From assembly GCF_002019605.1 (NCBI RefSeq), contig NZ_KV917368.1, forward strand, positions 4,695,070-4,759,069: DNA of 64,000 nucleotides, given 5' to 3'. The position numbers and the translations under genes are program-made. Numbering within the stretch: the stretch's first letter is position 1; each line of letters begins with the position of its first letter. The notes beneath the pieces were generated by a model. The model was not told the DNA's origin. It did not search any database and saw only the letters and a list, made by a program, of their open reading frames with translations. Source of the DNA: Alkalihalobacterium alkalinitrilicum (lineage in GTDB: Bacteria > Bacillota > Bacilli > Bacillales > Bacillaceae_F). This document shows, piece by piece, positions 40,917 to 48,771 of the stretch.

Positions 40917-41811
40917 CTTTTAGCTTTCCAAGGATATATTCGATCATCCAATCCGCCACATTAATTCCAGTACAGTCATAAATATTGCGAATATGTGCAT
41001 TAGAATTCACTTCGCATACGTAGCGTTCACCATCTTCACCGAATAATAAATCAACACCCGCAAAATCGGTTCCCATAACTTTTGAACATCTTACCGCCAG
41101 TTCCACTTCTTCAGCAGTCGGTTGATAAGGTTCCATTGTTGCACCTGCACTCACATTCGCACGGAAATCGGTGGTGGATTGTCTGAGCATCGACGCAACG
41201 ACTTGATTACCGACAACGTTCAAGCGAATATCTTTTCCATAACTCGCTTCAATTAATTGTTGAATAACAAAGGGGGTCGTACCTAATTGCTTCACTTTGG
41301 TGAAAAAAGTTTCGAAGGTATCAATAAGATATACTTGTTGACCGAACGATCCAAAGGCTTCCTTCATAACAAATGGATACCCAAGTTCATTCGCGATCTC
41401 ACGATAGTAAGAAGCATCGGCATCTTCAACAGGAAAAAAGCGCATCGGTGAAAGAATTGTTTTCGGGATCGGTAATTGATGGTCTGCTAATACTTGATAC
41501 ATTAGGGTTTTATCATCACAGTTTTCGATCGACTGTGCAGAGTTGAACAAAGGAATTCCAAGTGTTTCGAGCTGCTTTGCGAGGCGAATATCTTTATCTG
41601 CAAACACGACAAAGTCAGGGTGTTCGCCTTCATAAGGCCCTTTAATGGAAGAGTTGCCGTCTTCAATCGTAATGACGAGTTCATCGTTTTTGATAAGCGT
41701 TGTCTGGATTTGATGACGACTGGCTGCTTCTTGAACCCACTTGGCAAAATCTAAAAATTTGTTTTCCTTTAAGCTTCCGTTATAAATGATCCAACCTTTA
41801 TATTGACTCAT
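40906..41811 (-). CDS. RimK-type ATP-grasp ligase, first copy (301 aa)
   Basis: Same architecture as its downstream neighbour: N-terminal GWIIYNGSLKENKFLDFAKWV pre-ATP-grasp region, YPFVMKEAFGSFGQQVYLI (ATP Lys ~157), KDIRLNVVGNQVVASMLRQ, and FAGVDLLFGEDGERYVCEVNSNAH (Mg-binding Asp, Glu and Asn, complete). It resembles alpha-L-glutamate ligases of the RimK/LysX group. It overlaps the amidohydrolase gene upstream by 4 nt and the second ligase by 11 nt, so the operon is tightly coupled. The two ligases probably add residues in sequence or to related substrates (inference). Confidence 0.87.
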   Translation of the reverse strand: MSQYKGWIIYNGSLKENKFLDFAKWVQEAASRHQIQTTLIKNDELVITIEDGNSSIKGPYEGEHPDFVVFADKDIRLAKQLETLGIPLFNSAQSIENCDDKTLMYQVLADHQLPIPKTILSPMRFFPVEDADASYYREIANELGYPFVMKEAFGSFGQQVYLIDTFETFFTKVKQLGTTPFVIQQLIEASYGKDIRLNVVGNQVVASMLRQSTTDFRANVSAGATMEPYQPTAEEVELAVRCSKVMGTDFAGVDLLFGEDGERYVCEVNSNAHIRNIYDCTGINVADWMIEYILGKLKGAS

Positions 41812-42470
41812 AGTTTTCCTCTTTCATTTAAAAAGTAAATAATTTCTGTAAGACAATCAAGAATACGATAAAAGTCTGTCGCATTTCTTTCTAATTTTAA
41901 AAAGCGCCAATTGATTTCGATTTGTATTGCTGCGATCCCACATGTTCTTGCGATCGTAGAAGATACGGTATGAGCAAAACCTGCCGTAAAAATATGATCA
42001 ATCTTTACATTCTCAAATTGATGCTTTAAAAAAAACGCTTGAATCGTTTCACCTAGTTCGATCTGATGTTGAATATTACGCCCTCTCCCTGTTCCAATAT
42101 CGAATGAGTGGGGGCGTTGGTCTGACATAATATGTAAGTCTAACACATAGCGAATCTCGTGATGCTCTACTTTTTCACGGAGCATGTCTTTATAAGGATT
42201 CGTTTTATCGTAATTCGCATCATCTTGATTGTTTTTCGTTTTATAAGCCGCGTGACAGCCTGTCCGCTCGTGAAGAAAGTGAGTGAGAACACCAGTCAAA
42301 TACTCGGCCCTCTTTTCCAATCCTTCACGTATTTGTGGAACACTATGTGGAGCCGACACAAGTGTAGCGCCTGTTCCTTCTAAAAATATAAAATGATTAT
42401 CTATACATAAATCTTCATTGATGAACCGTTGCAAAAGTGCATGAATATCTTCTATTGTAGGTAGTTGCAT
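41808..42470 (-). CDS. N-formylglutamate amidohydrolase-like enzyme (220 aa)
   Basis: Family signs: TLVSAPHSVPQIREG (metal-ligand His ~42), YVLDLHIMSDQRPHSFDIGTG (His ~113) and AIQIEINWRF (Glu ~185, Asn ~187), which match the PH(A/S)...DLH...Q(I/V)EIN pattern of the zinc-dependent FGase/HutG family. Members cleave N-acyl-glutamate or related amide bonds. No histidine-utilisation genes are nearby; the partners are ATP-grasp ligases, so it may trim or recycle the ligation product (inference). Overlaps the next gene by 4 nt. Confidence 0.8.
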   Translation of the reverse strand: MQLPTIEDIHALLQRFINEDLCIDNHFIFLEGTGATLVSAPHSVPQIREGLEKRAEYLTGVLTHFLHERTGCHAAYKTKNNQDDANYDKTNPYKDMLREKVEHHEIRYVLDLHIMSDQRPHSFDIGTGRGRNIQHQIELGETIQAFFLKHQFENVKIDHIFTAGFAHTVSSTIARTCGIAAIQIEINWRFLKLERNATDFYRILDCLTEIIYFLNERGKL

Positions 42471-42486
42471 TGATCATTCCCCATTA

Positions 42487-44421
42487 TCAATCATTTGAAA
42501 TACTTTCTCTCACTTTTGAAAACGATATGTAAACAGAAATCGGTATTAAGATACATAGTATCATTATCATATAGTCTAGGGAAAGACCCGTAGACATCGT
42601 AGCTAATACAGCGGCAATAATTGAGAAGAATTGTAAGTTTAAGTTTTTGCGAAATAAATATGGCAAACAACGTTGGACTTCAATAATTTTACCGACATTT
42701 TTTAAGCCTAACTCATTGCGGATCGGTGCAGGGATTCCGATTGACACATTCATCGAACTTTCAGACGGAATAATACTCGTTTCTCGTACGAGATCAACTG
42801 AATCCATCGCGAGTACGCGAACTTTTACTTCTGTTGCACGATTTTTTAAAATAATCGTATCAGTTTCTTCAAGTCCTAATAGTTTTAATGAATGGGGCGA
42901 CACCCTCACAATATTACTAGCTTCATCTGTCGAATATGGACGGATTACTTTAAGTTGTAATGTTGCTTGTCGGATCATTTTCTCGGCGATCTCGTTGTTT
43001 ATTCTTTTAAATATGGAGCGGTTCTCTGTTTTCTTTGAATAATCATGCAAAGGATACAACTTAGCATCCACGTAGCCGACTTTTTGTAAAGATGCTTTAA
43101 AAACTTGCCGTTCAATATACGGAAAAAAAGGCACCGCTTCGCCATTTTCGTAATACTTAAGAACTTCATGAACTTGTTCGTCCGCTTTCGGGTGGGTATA
43201 GAATTTTTGATAATAATAATCGGACAAAATATCAGGTGGCAGTTCATAGTCAATAAACTGTCTCTGAAGGAAATTTAATTTTACGGTTTCATCATCGAGA
43301 GTAGCATTATATGTAATGTTCGAGCGATGAATATCAAAAGAAGCCCCTGTGACTGTGTTCACCATCTCAAACATCGTACACTGTTGGTCGAGAGCGTCAT
43401 AGATGTTTTTCGATACAATAATGTTTCCATCTTTAATTGCATTAACATTCATGACCCCTATTTTATTGAAAGAAGCGCACGGATATTTCTGAATTAAGAG
43501 TTTTGCAACGTTGTTAGCAGTGACTTCTAGCTTGTTTTTTGTCGATAATCCAATTTGGATATCATCTTCGAGGGTGAACTGATCATTCGCTTGCACGACA
43601 CAACGTCTACACTTCCCGTTAAGAGGGTTCCAAACCGTGACATAATCATTTTCTGCTAATCCGAGTTTCTGCATTTGCTTCGGATGAAGGTCTACTCGAT
43701 GATGAGGGAAAATGCCTTTCAAGCGAGTGTCGGTTGAAACATTCACTTTTGTCATTGGTCCATTCATAAACACATTACTTTGCTGACTAACTAATGTCAA
43801 CGCGATGAAAGCTTTTAGTAAGTTATAAAATGATTTCTCTTCGTAATGAGTGTTATGAAAATTTTCTGGAATATGCACCTTGATTGTGACGACGTTGTTT
43901 TCACGAGGTTGATCAAGAGATTGAATGTTTACGATAGGGTTTAAGCCGTTTTGTATCCAAATAGCTTCTATTAACTGTTGAAAGGGAACCAGTTTACTAG
44001 AATTATGACCTTCTATTGAAATTACTATACGATGTGACTGTTGTTCAGTAGGGTTGCCAATTTGAATGATCGTATGAGGGTGATCTGAGTCTTTCATTTG
44101 GTTTATTAATGTAGACAACGAGTTTTCCGAATGTGTCCGTTTCTTTCGGACTCGATAATAAAAAGGACAGCTGGCGAGCTCTTGTATGACACTTCCGATT
44201 ATATAACTGTTAGGAACGACCTCACTAATCTCATGACCGACTGTAAAGGGTGCATAGAGCATAGCATTACCAATCCCTTTTTTATATTTAAATGATGAAA
44301 GTGCAAAGCGTGAGCCACGATAACTAGATTTTAATAACTGCATCTCATGGGTTGAATGGCTCGTAAGCACATTCATAATAGCTTCATCGTTGATCGTTGG
44401 CTCAGTACGTTTTACTAACAT
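42487..44421 (-). CDS. Large membrane-anchored protein with amidohydrolase-like pseudo-domain and double-psi-barrel-like segments (644 aa)
   Basis: Not a recognised family. Residues ~30-215 look like a diverged copy of the neighbouring amidohydrolase: GNAMLYAPFTVGHEISE stands where the enzyme has TLVSAPHSVPQIRE, and VVTIKVHIPENF...SFYNLLKAFIAL where it has AAIQIEINWRF...DFYRILDCLTEI. The metal-ligand His and Glu are missing. Residues ~240-300 (VDLHPKQMQKLGLAENDYVTVWNP) and ~505-585 (VSPHSLKLLGLEETDTIILKN...VSIGIPAPIRNELGL) read as double-psi beta-barrel domains. Two membrane segments lie at ~598-635. First gene of the operon; GGGAGATAGG precedes the ATG. Confidence 0.7.
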   Translation of the reverse strand: MLVKRTEPTINDEAIMNVLTSHSTHEMQLLKSSYRGSRFALSSFKYKKGIGNAMLYAPFTVGHEISEVVPNSYIIGSVIQELASCPFYYRVRKKRTHSENSLSTLINQMKDSDHPHTIIQIGNPTEQQSHRIVISIEGHNSSKLVPFQQLIEAIWIQNGLNPIVNIQSLDQPRENNVVTIKVHIPENFHNTHYEEKSFYNLLKAFIALTLVSQQSNVFMNGPMTKVNVSTDTRLKGIFPHHRVDLHPKQMQKLGLAENDYVTVWNPLNGKCRRCVVQANDQFTLEDDIQIGLSTKNKLEVTANNVAKLLIQKYPCASFNKIGVMNVNAIKDGNIIVSKNIYDALDQQCTMFEMVNTVTGASFDIHRSNITYNATLDDETVKLNFLQRQFIDYELPPDILSDYYYQKFYTHPKADEQVHEVLKYYENGEAVPFFPYIERQVFKASLQKVGYVDAKLYPLHDYSKKTENRSIFKRINNEIAEKMIRQATLQLKVIRPYSTDEASNIVRVSPHSLKLLGLEETDTIILKNRATEVKVRVLAMDSVDLVRETSIIPSESSMNVSIGIPAPIRNELGLKNVGKIIEVQRCLPYLFRKNLNLQFFSIIAAVLATMSTGLSLDYMIMILCILIPISVYISFSKVRESISND

Positions 44422-44469
44422 AACCTATCTCCCTTTGTAGTTGTTCGGAAATTCTATTTTCGTTATAGT

Positions 44470-44487
44470 TACAATATCATTATTGTA
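44470..44487. promoter_or_regulatory. Perfect palindrome in the divergent promoter region
   Basis: TACAATA-TCAT-TATTGTA. Each arm contains a TACAAT -10-like hexamer, one per strand. It may therefore be two facing -10 elements or an operator controlling the ligase operon and folC. No good -35 was found for either direction. Confidence 0.45.
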
Positions 44488-44527
44488 CCAAACAATGGAC
44501 AATCGAAAAATAGGAGAGAAACTCATA

Positions 44528-45835
44528 ATGAAACCATCATTTGAAGAAATCATCACATTGATTCAAAACCGAAACATTATTCAACTCGGCTTAGAAAATA
44601 TGACAGGGTTTTTAGAGGAAATTGGAAATCCTCATCGAAAACTTAAAGTTATCCATATTGCGGGAACGAACGGTAAAGGCTCTACACTCAATTTTATAAG
44701 AGAAATGTTGCTAGAAGCTGGTTATCAAGTGGGAACTTTTACAACGCCAGCCGTCTTCAGCTATGAAGAGCAAATTTCCATCAATAAAGATCCGATAAGT
44801 AAAGAGAATTTTGTTGAGGTGTTTCAACATTTAACTCCTCCTCGCGAAACATTTGAACAGCGTGAACAAGTTGTGCTGACAGAATTTGAATGTTTAACCG
44901 CGATGATGTTTTACTTTTTTGCAGAAGTTCGGCCTGTTGATTTTGTACTCGTCGAAACAGGAGTAGGAGGAAGACTAGATGCAACGAACGTTACGATGCC
45001 TTTATTGACCGTCATTACGAATATTGGGAGGGACCATATGCAGTTGCTCGGTGAATCGAAAGAAGATATTGCTAATGAAAAAGCAGGGATCATCAAACGA
45101 GGTGTCCCACTGATTACCGCAGAAGAAGACGAGGCGATATTGGCGAATTTTAAACAACATACCGCCGATAAAAAGGCAAAGCTATATGCATTACATCATG
45201 ACTTTGCCATTAGTGATCGTGAAGTAGGCAAGGCTAACCAATCGTTTTCGTTTGTATCCCCATTTCGAAAAGTAGATAGCCTCCAACTTTCCATGCTCGG
45301 CGAACATCAAGCGAAAAACGCTGCTCTAGCTTTAATGACCGTAGATTACTTAAAAACGTATCAAGCCCTCATGATCAAGGAAGATGATATTCGAAAGGCC
45401 TTGAAGAATGCAACTTGGAAGGGACGTTTTGAAAAAGTAAGCGAGCGTCCTCTCATTTATGTAGACGGTGCTCATAATCGTGAAGGAGTAGCTGCATTAG
45501 CGAGTATGTTACAGGACCACTTTCAAGAAAAAAACATTAACGTATTGTTTGCGGCGACAAAGGAAAAAGAAATTGAAGCGATGCTCAGTCCTTTATATGA
45601 AATCGTTAATGAAATTAGCTTTACTAGTTTTGAATTTCCACGAGCCGCATTAGCAACCGATTTATTTCAACAATCTAGTTTTACAAATAAACGGTTAGTC
45701 GAAGATTGGCAGGATGAGATCGAACACCAACTCTCTACGTTAAAAGAGGGTGACTTATTCCTTATAACAGGTTCTTTATATTTTATCGGACAAGTTAAAA
45801 CGTTTATTATCGAACACCAAAGAGATCATAAATAG
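44528..45835 (+). CDS. folC: Folylpolyglutamate synthase / dihydrofolate synthase (435 aa)
   Basis: Mur-ligase-family enzyme adding glutamate to folates. P-loop: HIAGTNGKGSTLNFIREML (~residue 46); then LVETGVGGRLDATNV, TNIGRDHMQLLG, the carbamylated-Lys region GEHQAKNAALAL, and VDGAHNREGVAALASML. ATG 44528 follows TAGGAGAG by ~10 nt; the longer frame from 44441 has no ribosome site and crosses the palindrome. Position after valS agrees with B. subtilis. Confidence 0.95.
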   Translation: MKPSFEEIITLIQNRNIIQLGLENMTGFLEEIGNPHRKLKVIHIAGTNGKGSTLNFIREMLLEAGYQVGTFTTPAVFSYEEQISINKDPISKENFVEVFQHLTPPRETFEQREQVVLTEFECLTAMMFYFFAEVRPVDFVLVETGVGGRLDATNVTMPLLTVITNIGRDHMQLLGESKEDIANEKAGIIKRGVPLITAEEDEAILANFKQHTADKKAKLYALHHDFAISDREVGKANQSFSFVSPFRKVDSLQLSMLGEHQAKNAALALMTVDYLKTYQALMIKEDDIRKALKNATWKGRFEKVSERPLIYVDGAHNREGVAALASMLQDHFQEKNINVLFAATKEKEIEAMLSPLYEIVNEISFTSFEFPRAALATDLFQQSSFTNKRLVEDWQDEIEHQLSTLKEGDLFLITGSLYFIGQVKTFIIEHQRDHK

Positions 45836-45962
45836 TAAAAAAATACTATTGAACAGATTAACACTATACTTATAGCAGGAATTTATACACTGATGTAGTA
45901 ATATAATATAGATAAAATGAACTTTTTAGAAAACATCGTAGTAGACAAGGGCGGGTGATATA

Positions 45963-47699
45963 GTGACAAAGAAAGTAAAAAAATCTTTATGGATTATTTG
46001 GTTAGTAATGACGGTCATCTTTATTACAGCGTTTGAACAATATGCTCTCTCTTTGCTTGTTGAAAATAAAATGGAGCTTCTATCTTTATTTATTTTAGCA
46101 GGTATTACCGCCCTATTCCCAATCCAATACAAAGGATATTCCTTCGTTCTATTCCAATGGGTATCTCTCGCAAGTTTTCTACTGTATGGTCTTTTTATTG
46201 AAATAATTGTCACGCAATTCGCACTAGTTATTTCATTGATTGTTATGAAGATTAATCGAGAAAACTTGTACCGAATTCCTCTAAACTCAATCATGTTTTA
46301 TATAACGTCACTTTCGTCAGCGGGAATTTATTATTTGATGGTTGGACTTTCACTACCAAGCGCTTTAGAAGTAATCGTACCATTAGCCGCGTATGTCGGC
46401 ACATTTTTATTTGTAAACCATGTGTTAATTTATTCAATTCGCAATTATTTAGTTAAAGTCAAAACGAAGTTTATTGATAAAGGAACCGTTTGGGAACTCT
46501 CAACAGCTGCCCTCGTTTTGCCCATGAGTATCATTTTGGTCATGCTTTACCAAGAAATTGGTTATACAGCATCTGGAATGGTTGCCGTAGCTTTTATCGG
46601 CATATCGATTATGTTGAAAGTGTACCGAAGAAGTGAACGAATGAATGAACGACTAAAAAAAGTAAATGAGCTCGGCATTGAGTTAAGTAGTACGTGGGAA
46701 GTACAAGAAACCGCTCACTTATTTGTGAAAAAAATGAAAGAGTTATTCAAAAACAACTATATTTATATATATACGGTTGAAGACAGAATGTTAAAGTTGT
46801 TAGCTTCATATCAAGAACAACCGAGTGAAATTTTATCAATCGAAAAAACAGTTGATTCGATCACAGAGAAAGCCTACCGAAAGAAAAAAGGAGTTGTCTA
46901 CCAAAAGCGCAGTCAATGGCCAGGACCGGAGCGACTTCTGTTAAAAGGAGCGCATTCTGTTATGATTGTCCCGATTATTCAACATAGTGAAATAAAAGGA
47001 GTTATCACAATTGCTGTCAGTGAAAAAAATGCATATAAAAAACAAGATGTCACGTTAGTTGAGATTCTCGCCAATTTTCTCGGTGTTGCTATGGATAACG
47101 CCCGCCATTACGAACAGACGATAAAAGAAAGTGAGCGTTGTTCACTAACCGACCTCTACAACTATCGATCATTTGAACGAACATTAATTGAAGAATATGA
47201 ACGAAGCATCATTCAGAATGAAAAACTAGCTGTTATTTTATTAGACCTCGATCACTTTAAATCGGTCAATGATACGTATGGTCACCAAGCAGGAAATGAA
47301 GTACTCTGTCAATTGGCAAAATTAATGGAGAACATCATAGGTGATGATGGCTCTGTAGCCCGTTACGGTGGCGAAGAGTTTGTGATCATGTTAACCAATA
47401 CAAATCTAACGAATGCACATAAGATAGCCGAACAATTGCGAAGTCAAATTGCCAATAACAGTTTCAATATTCATAATGATCTTAATCATGGTGAGAAAAA
47501 GATCATTCACGTTACAGCGAGTATCGGTTTCGCCATAAGTGACAAAGAAGAAACCAATCCCGTTTCACTCGTCCGTCAAGCCGACCGCGCCATGTATACG
47601 GGTGCTAAACAAAAAGGAAGAAATCGTGTAGCGCTGTATAGGGATGATTGTGAAGTCGTAAAAAATGTAGATTTTTTAGCGGATACTTTAACGAGATAA
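45963..47699 (+). CDS. Membrane diguanylate cyclase with GAF and GGDEF domains (578 aa)
   Basis: Makes cyclic di-GMP from GTP. Residues ~1-220 are about seven hydrophobic segments (a membrane sensor unit); ~235-385 fit a GAF domain (ELFKNNYIYIYTVED...SVMIVPIIQHSEIKGVITIAV...FLGVAMDNA). The GGDEF domain begins CSLTDLYNYRSFE. The signature is intact as RYGGEEF (~468), with metal Asp in ILLDLDHFKSVNDTYGHQAGNEVL and the C-terminal ADRAMYTGAKQKGRNRV. GTG start. It stands directly upstream of the c-di-GMP-riboswitch-controlled pilus operon. Confidence 0.92.
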   Translation: MTKKVKKSLWIIWLVMTVIFITAFEQYALSLLVENKMELLSLFILAGITALFPIQYKGYSFVLFQWVSLASFLLYGLFIEIIVTQFALVISLIVMKINRENLYRIPLNSIMFYITSLSSAGIYYLMVGLSLPSALEVIVPLAAYVGTFLFVNHVLIYSIRNYLVKVKTKFIDKGTVWELSTAALVLPMSIILVMLYQEIGYTASGMVAVAFIGISIMLKVYRRSERMNERLKKVNELGIELSSTWEVQETAHLFVKKMKELFKNNYIYIYTVEDRMLKLLASYQEQPSEILSIEKTVDSITEKAYRKKKGVVYQKRSQWPGPERLLLKGAHSVMIVPIIQHSEIKGVITIAVSEKNAYKKQDVTLVEILANFLGVAMDNARHYEQTIKESERCSLTDLYNYRSFERTLIEEYERSIIQNEKLAVILLDLDHFKSVNDTYGHQAGNEVLCQLAKLMENIIGDDGSVARYGGEEFVIMLTNTNLTNAHKIAEQLRSQIANNSFNIHNDLNHGEKKIIHVTASIGFAISDKEETNPVSLVRQADRAMYTGAKQKGRNRVALYRDDCEVVKNVDFLADTLTR

Positions 47700-47889
47700 A
47701 GACTAGAAAGTAGAGGAGATAGAGACAAAGTACGTGAAATGATTTCTACTTTTTGCTAATTATAAAACTCACATTTAAAACTAATGTATCTTTTGTGACT
47801 TTAGTCTTAAGATGTTTTAAAAACGCTCATAATTTTTTTTGAAAAACTCTTTAATTTTAAAGATTTCTTGTTATAATCAAAAATATAAG

Positions 47890-47941
47890 GGTAAGACATT
47901 CAGACTAGTGAATAACTGGAAATTCACTAGTTAGTATTACC
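47890..47941. repeat. 52-bp imperfect palindrome upstream of the pilus promoter
   Basis: ACTAGTGAAT (47904-47913) and ATTCACTAGT (47922-47931) pair perfectly around an 8-nt loop, extended by GGTAA (47890-47894) with TTACC (47937-47941). There is no T run on the + strand, so a terminator is unlikely in that direction. It ends 15 nt before the extended -10 (47956) and overlaps the expected -35, so it may be an operator. Confidence 0.5.
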
Positions 47942-47955
47942 TGAATTTAATAATT

Positions 47956-47964
47956 TGCTATAAT
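47956..47964 (+). promoter_or_regulatory. Extended -10 promoter of the type IV pilus operon
   Basis: TG-C-TATAAT (TATAAT at 47959-47964) with no clear -35. Transcription would start near 47971, ~40 nt before the riboswitch aptamer. Confidence 0.6.
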
Positions 47965-48010
47965 AGGTTTGGAGCTACTGTAATTAGGGTAATAACTCTT
48001 AGAGGTAGTT

Positions 48011-48130
48011 TGAAAAGGAGCGATGAGTTACGACTTGTAAGTGGGCGCCTAAGTCGTAAGGAGCTAGTGGTGCAACCGACTTTTACATATGACATCTGCG
48101 GAGGTGGTCAAAGGTAAAAGTTATTTTTTT
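48011..48130 (+). promoter_or_regulatory. Cyclic di-GMP-II riboswitch with overlapping terminator
   Basis: The aptamer carries the type II hallmarks recalled from the Clostridium acetobutylicum structure: GATGA...TTGTAAGTGGGCGCC, then AGGAGCTAGTGGTGCAACCGAC, with the strong TTACGACTT/AAGTCGTAA stem (48028-48057). P1 can form between AAAAG (48013-48017) and CTTTT (48080-48084). The same CTTTT belongs to the terminator stem ACTTTTAC (48079-48086) / GTAAAAGT (48114-48121), followed by a T-rich tract (48122-48130). P1 and terminator exclude each other, so c-di-GMP binding should prevent termination: a predicted ON switch for the pilus genes. Confidence 0.85.
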
Positions 48131-48285
48131 GCTTTAAATTTGTCGCATTTTGACAGATTAAGGTAAAAAAGTTAGCGAAACAAGGGGAATCACGCACAAG
48201 GACAAGCCAATCTATTAACGATTTTGAGAGCCAAGAACAGCTCTGAAAATAAATTGAAACTATGAGGAAAAAGGGAGAGATAAGA

Positions 48286-48621
48286 ATGAGAGCACTTATT
48301 CAAAAACGTCTTAAAAACCAACGCGGTTTAACACTAATCGAGTTACTAGTAGTAATTGTTATTTTGGGGATTATTGCAGCGATAGCGGTACCAGCACTAA
48401 TGGGGCAACGTGAATCTGCGGCAGAAAATACAAATGCGCAAACTTTAAAAATAGCAGAAGATGCTTTTCAAAGGTATTCTGTGGTAAATGGAGAAGAACC
48501 AACATTAAAGTCTCAACTTGTTGGTGATTACTTAGAAAGTTGGCCAAAGTGTGCTGATGGAACTGATCTTCCTGCTGCAGAAGTAGCAGACACTCCTTTA
48601 GCGATTACTGAATGTCAATAG
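48286..48621 (+). CDS. pilA: Major type IV pilin, PilA-like prepilin (111 aa)
   Basis: Short basic leader (MRALIQKRLKNQRG), then the type III signal cleaved after Gly: G-LTLIELLVVIVILGIIAAIAVPALMG, with Glu at +5. The hydrophobic helix would form the pilus core. The small C-terminal domain (~75 residues) ends with two Cys (WPKCADG and ITECQ) spaced like the pilin disulfide loop. ATG 48286 follows AGGGAGAG. Followed by a strong attenuator, so the pilin should be made in excess of the downstream products. Confidence 0.92.
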   Translation: MRALIQKRLKNQRGLTLIELLVVIVILGIIAAIAVPALMGQRESAAENTNAQTLKIAEDAFQRYSVVNGEEPTLKSQLVGDYLESWPKCADGTDLPAAEVADTPLAITECQ

Positions 48622-48633
48622 ACTGTTATTATA

Positions 48634-48663
48634 AAAGCTGCCGTAAAAATGCGGCAGCTTTTT
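48634..48663 (+). terminator. Attenuator/terminator after the major pilin gene
   Basis: AAAGCTGCCG (48634-48643) pairs with CGGCAGCTTT (48652-48661), followed by TT. It lies between pilA and the prepilin peptidase gene. Confidence 0.85.
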
Positions 48664-48771
48664 AACCAGAATTGATAAAAATGCGTAAACTTTAAATCAA
48701 AAGGTAATGAATGTAGTTATTTATTAACTGGGTCCTTTTAGACATAATATATTTTAGGAGGAGAGTTAATT

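Noticed and set aside
42647-43042. 131-codon + strand frame inside the 644-aa gene
   Set aside because: Antisense shadow; no ribosome site and no recognisable protein features.
48188-48260. CACGCACAAGGACAAGCC, similar to the c-di-GMP-I (GEMM) riboswitch start CACGCACAgGGCAAACC; possible second, tandem riboswitch
   Set aside because: The following GGGACGCAAAGCC half, tetraloop receptor and second stem are missing; only a GAGAGC/GCTCT-type hairpin follows. Likely chance similarity, though a covariance search would settle it.
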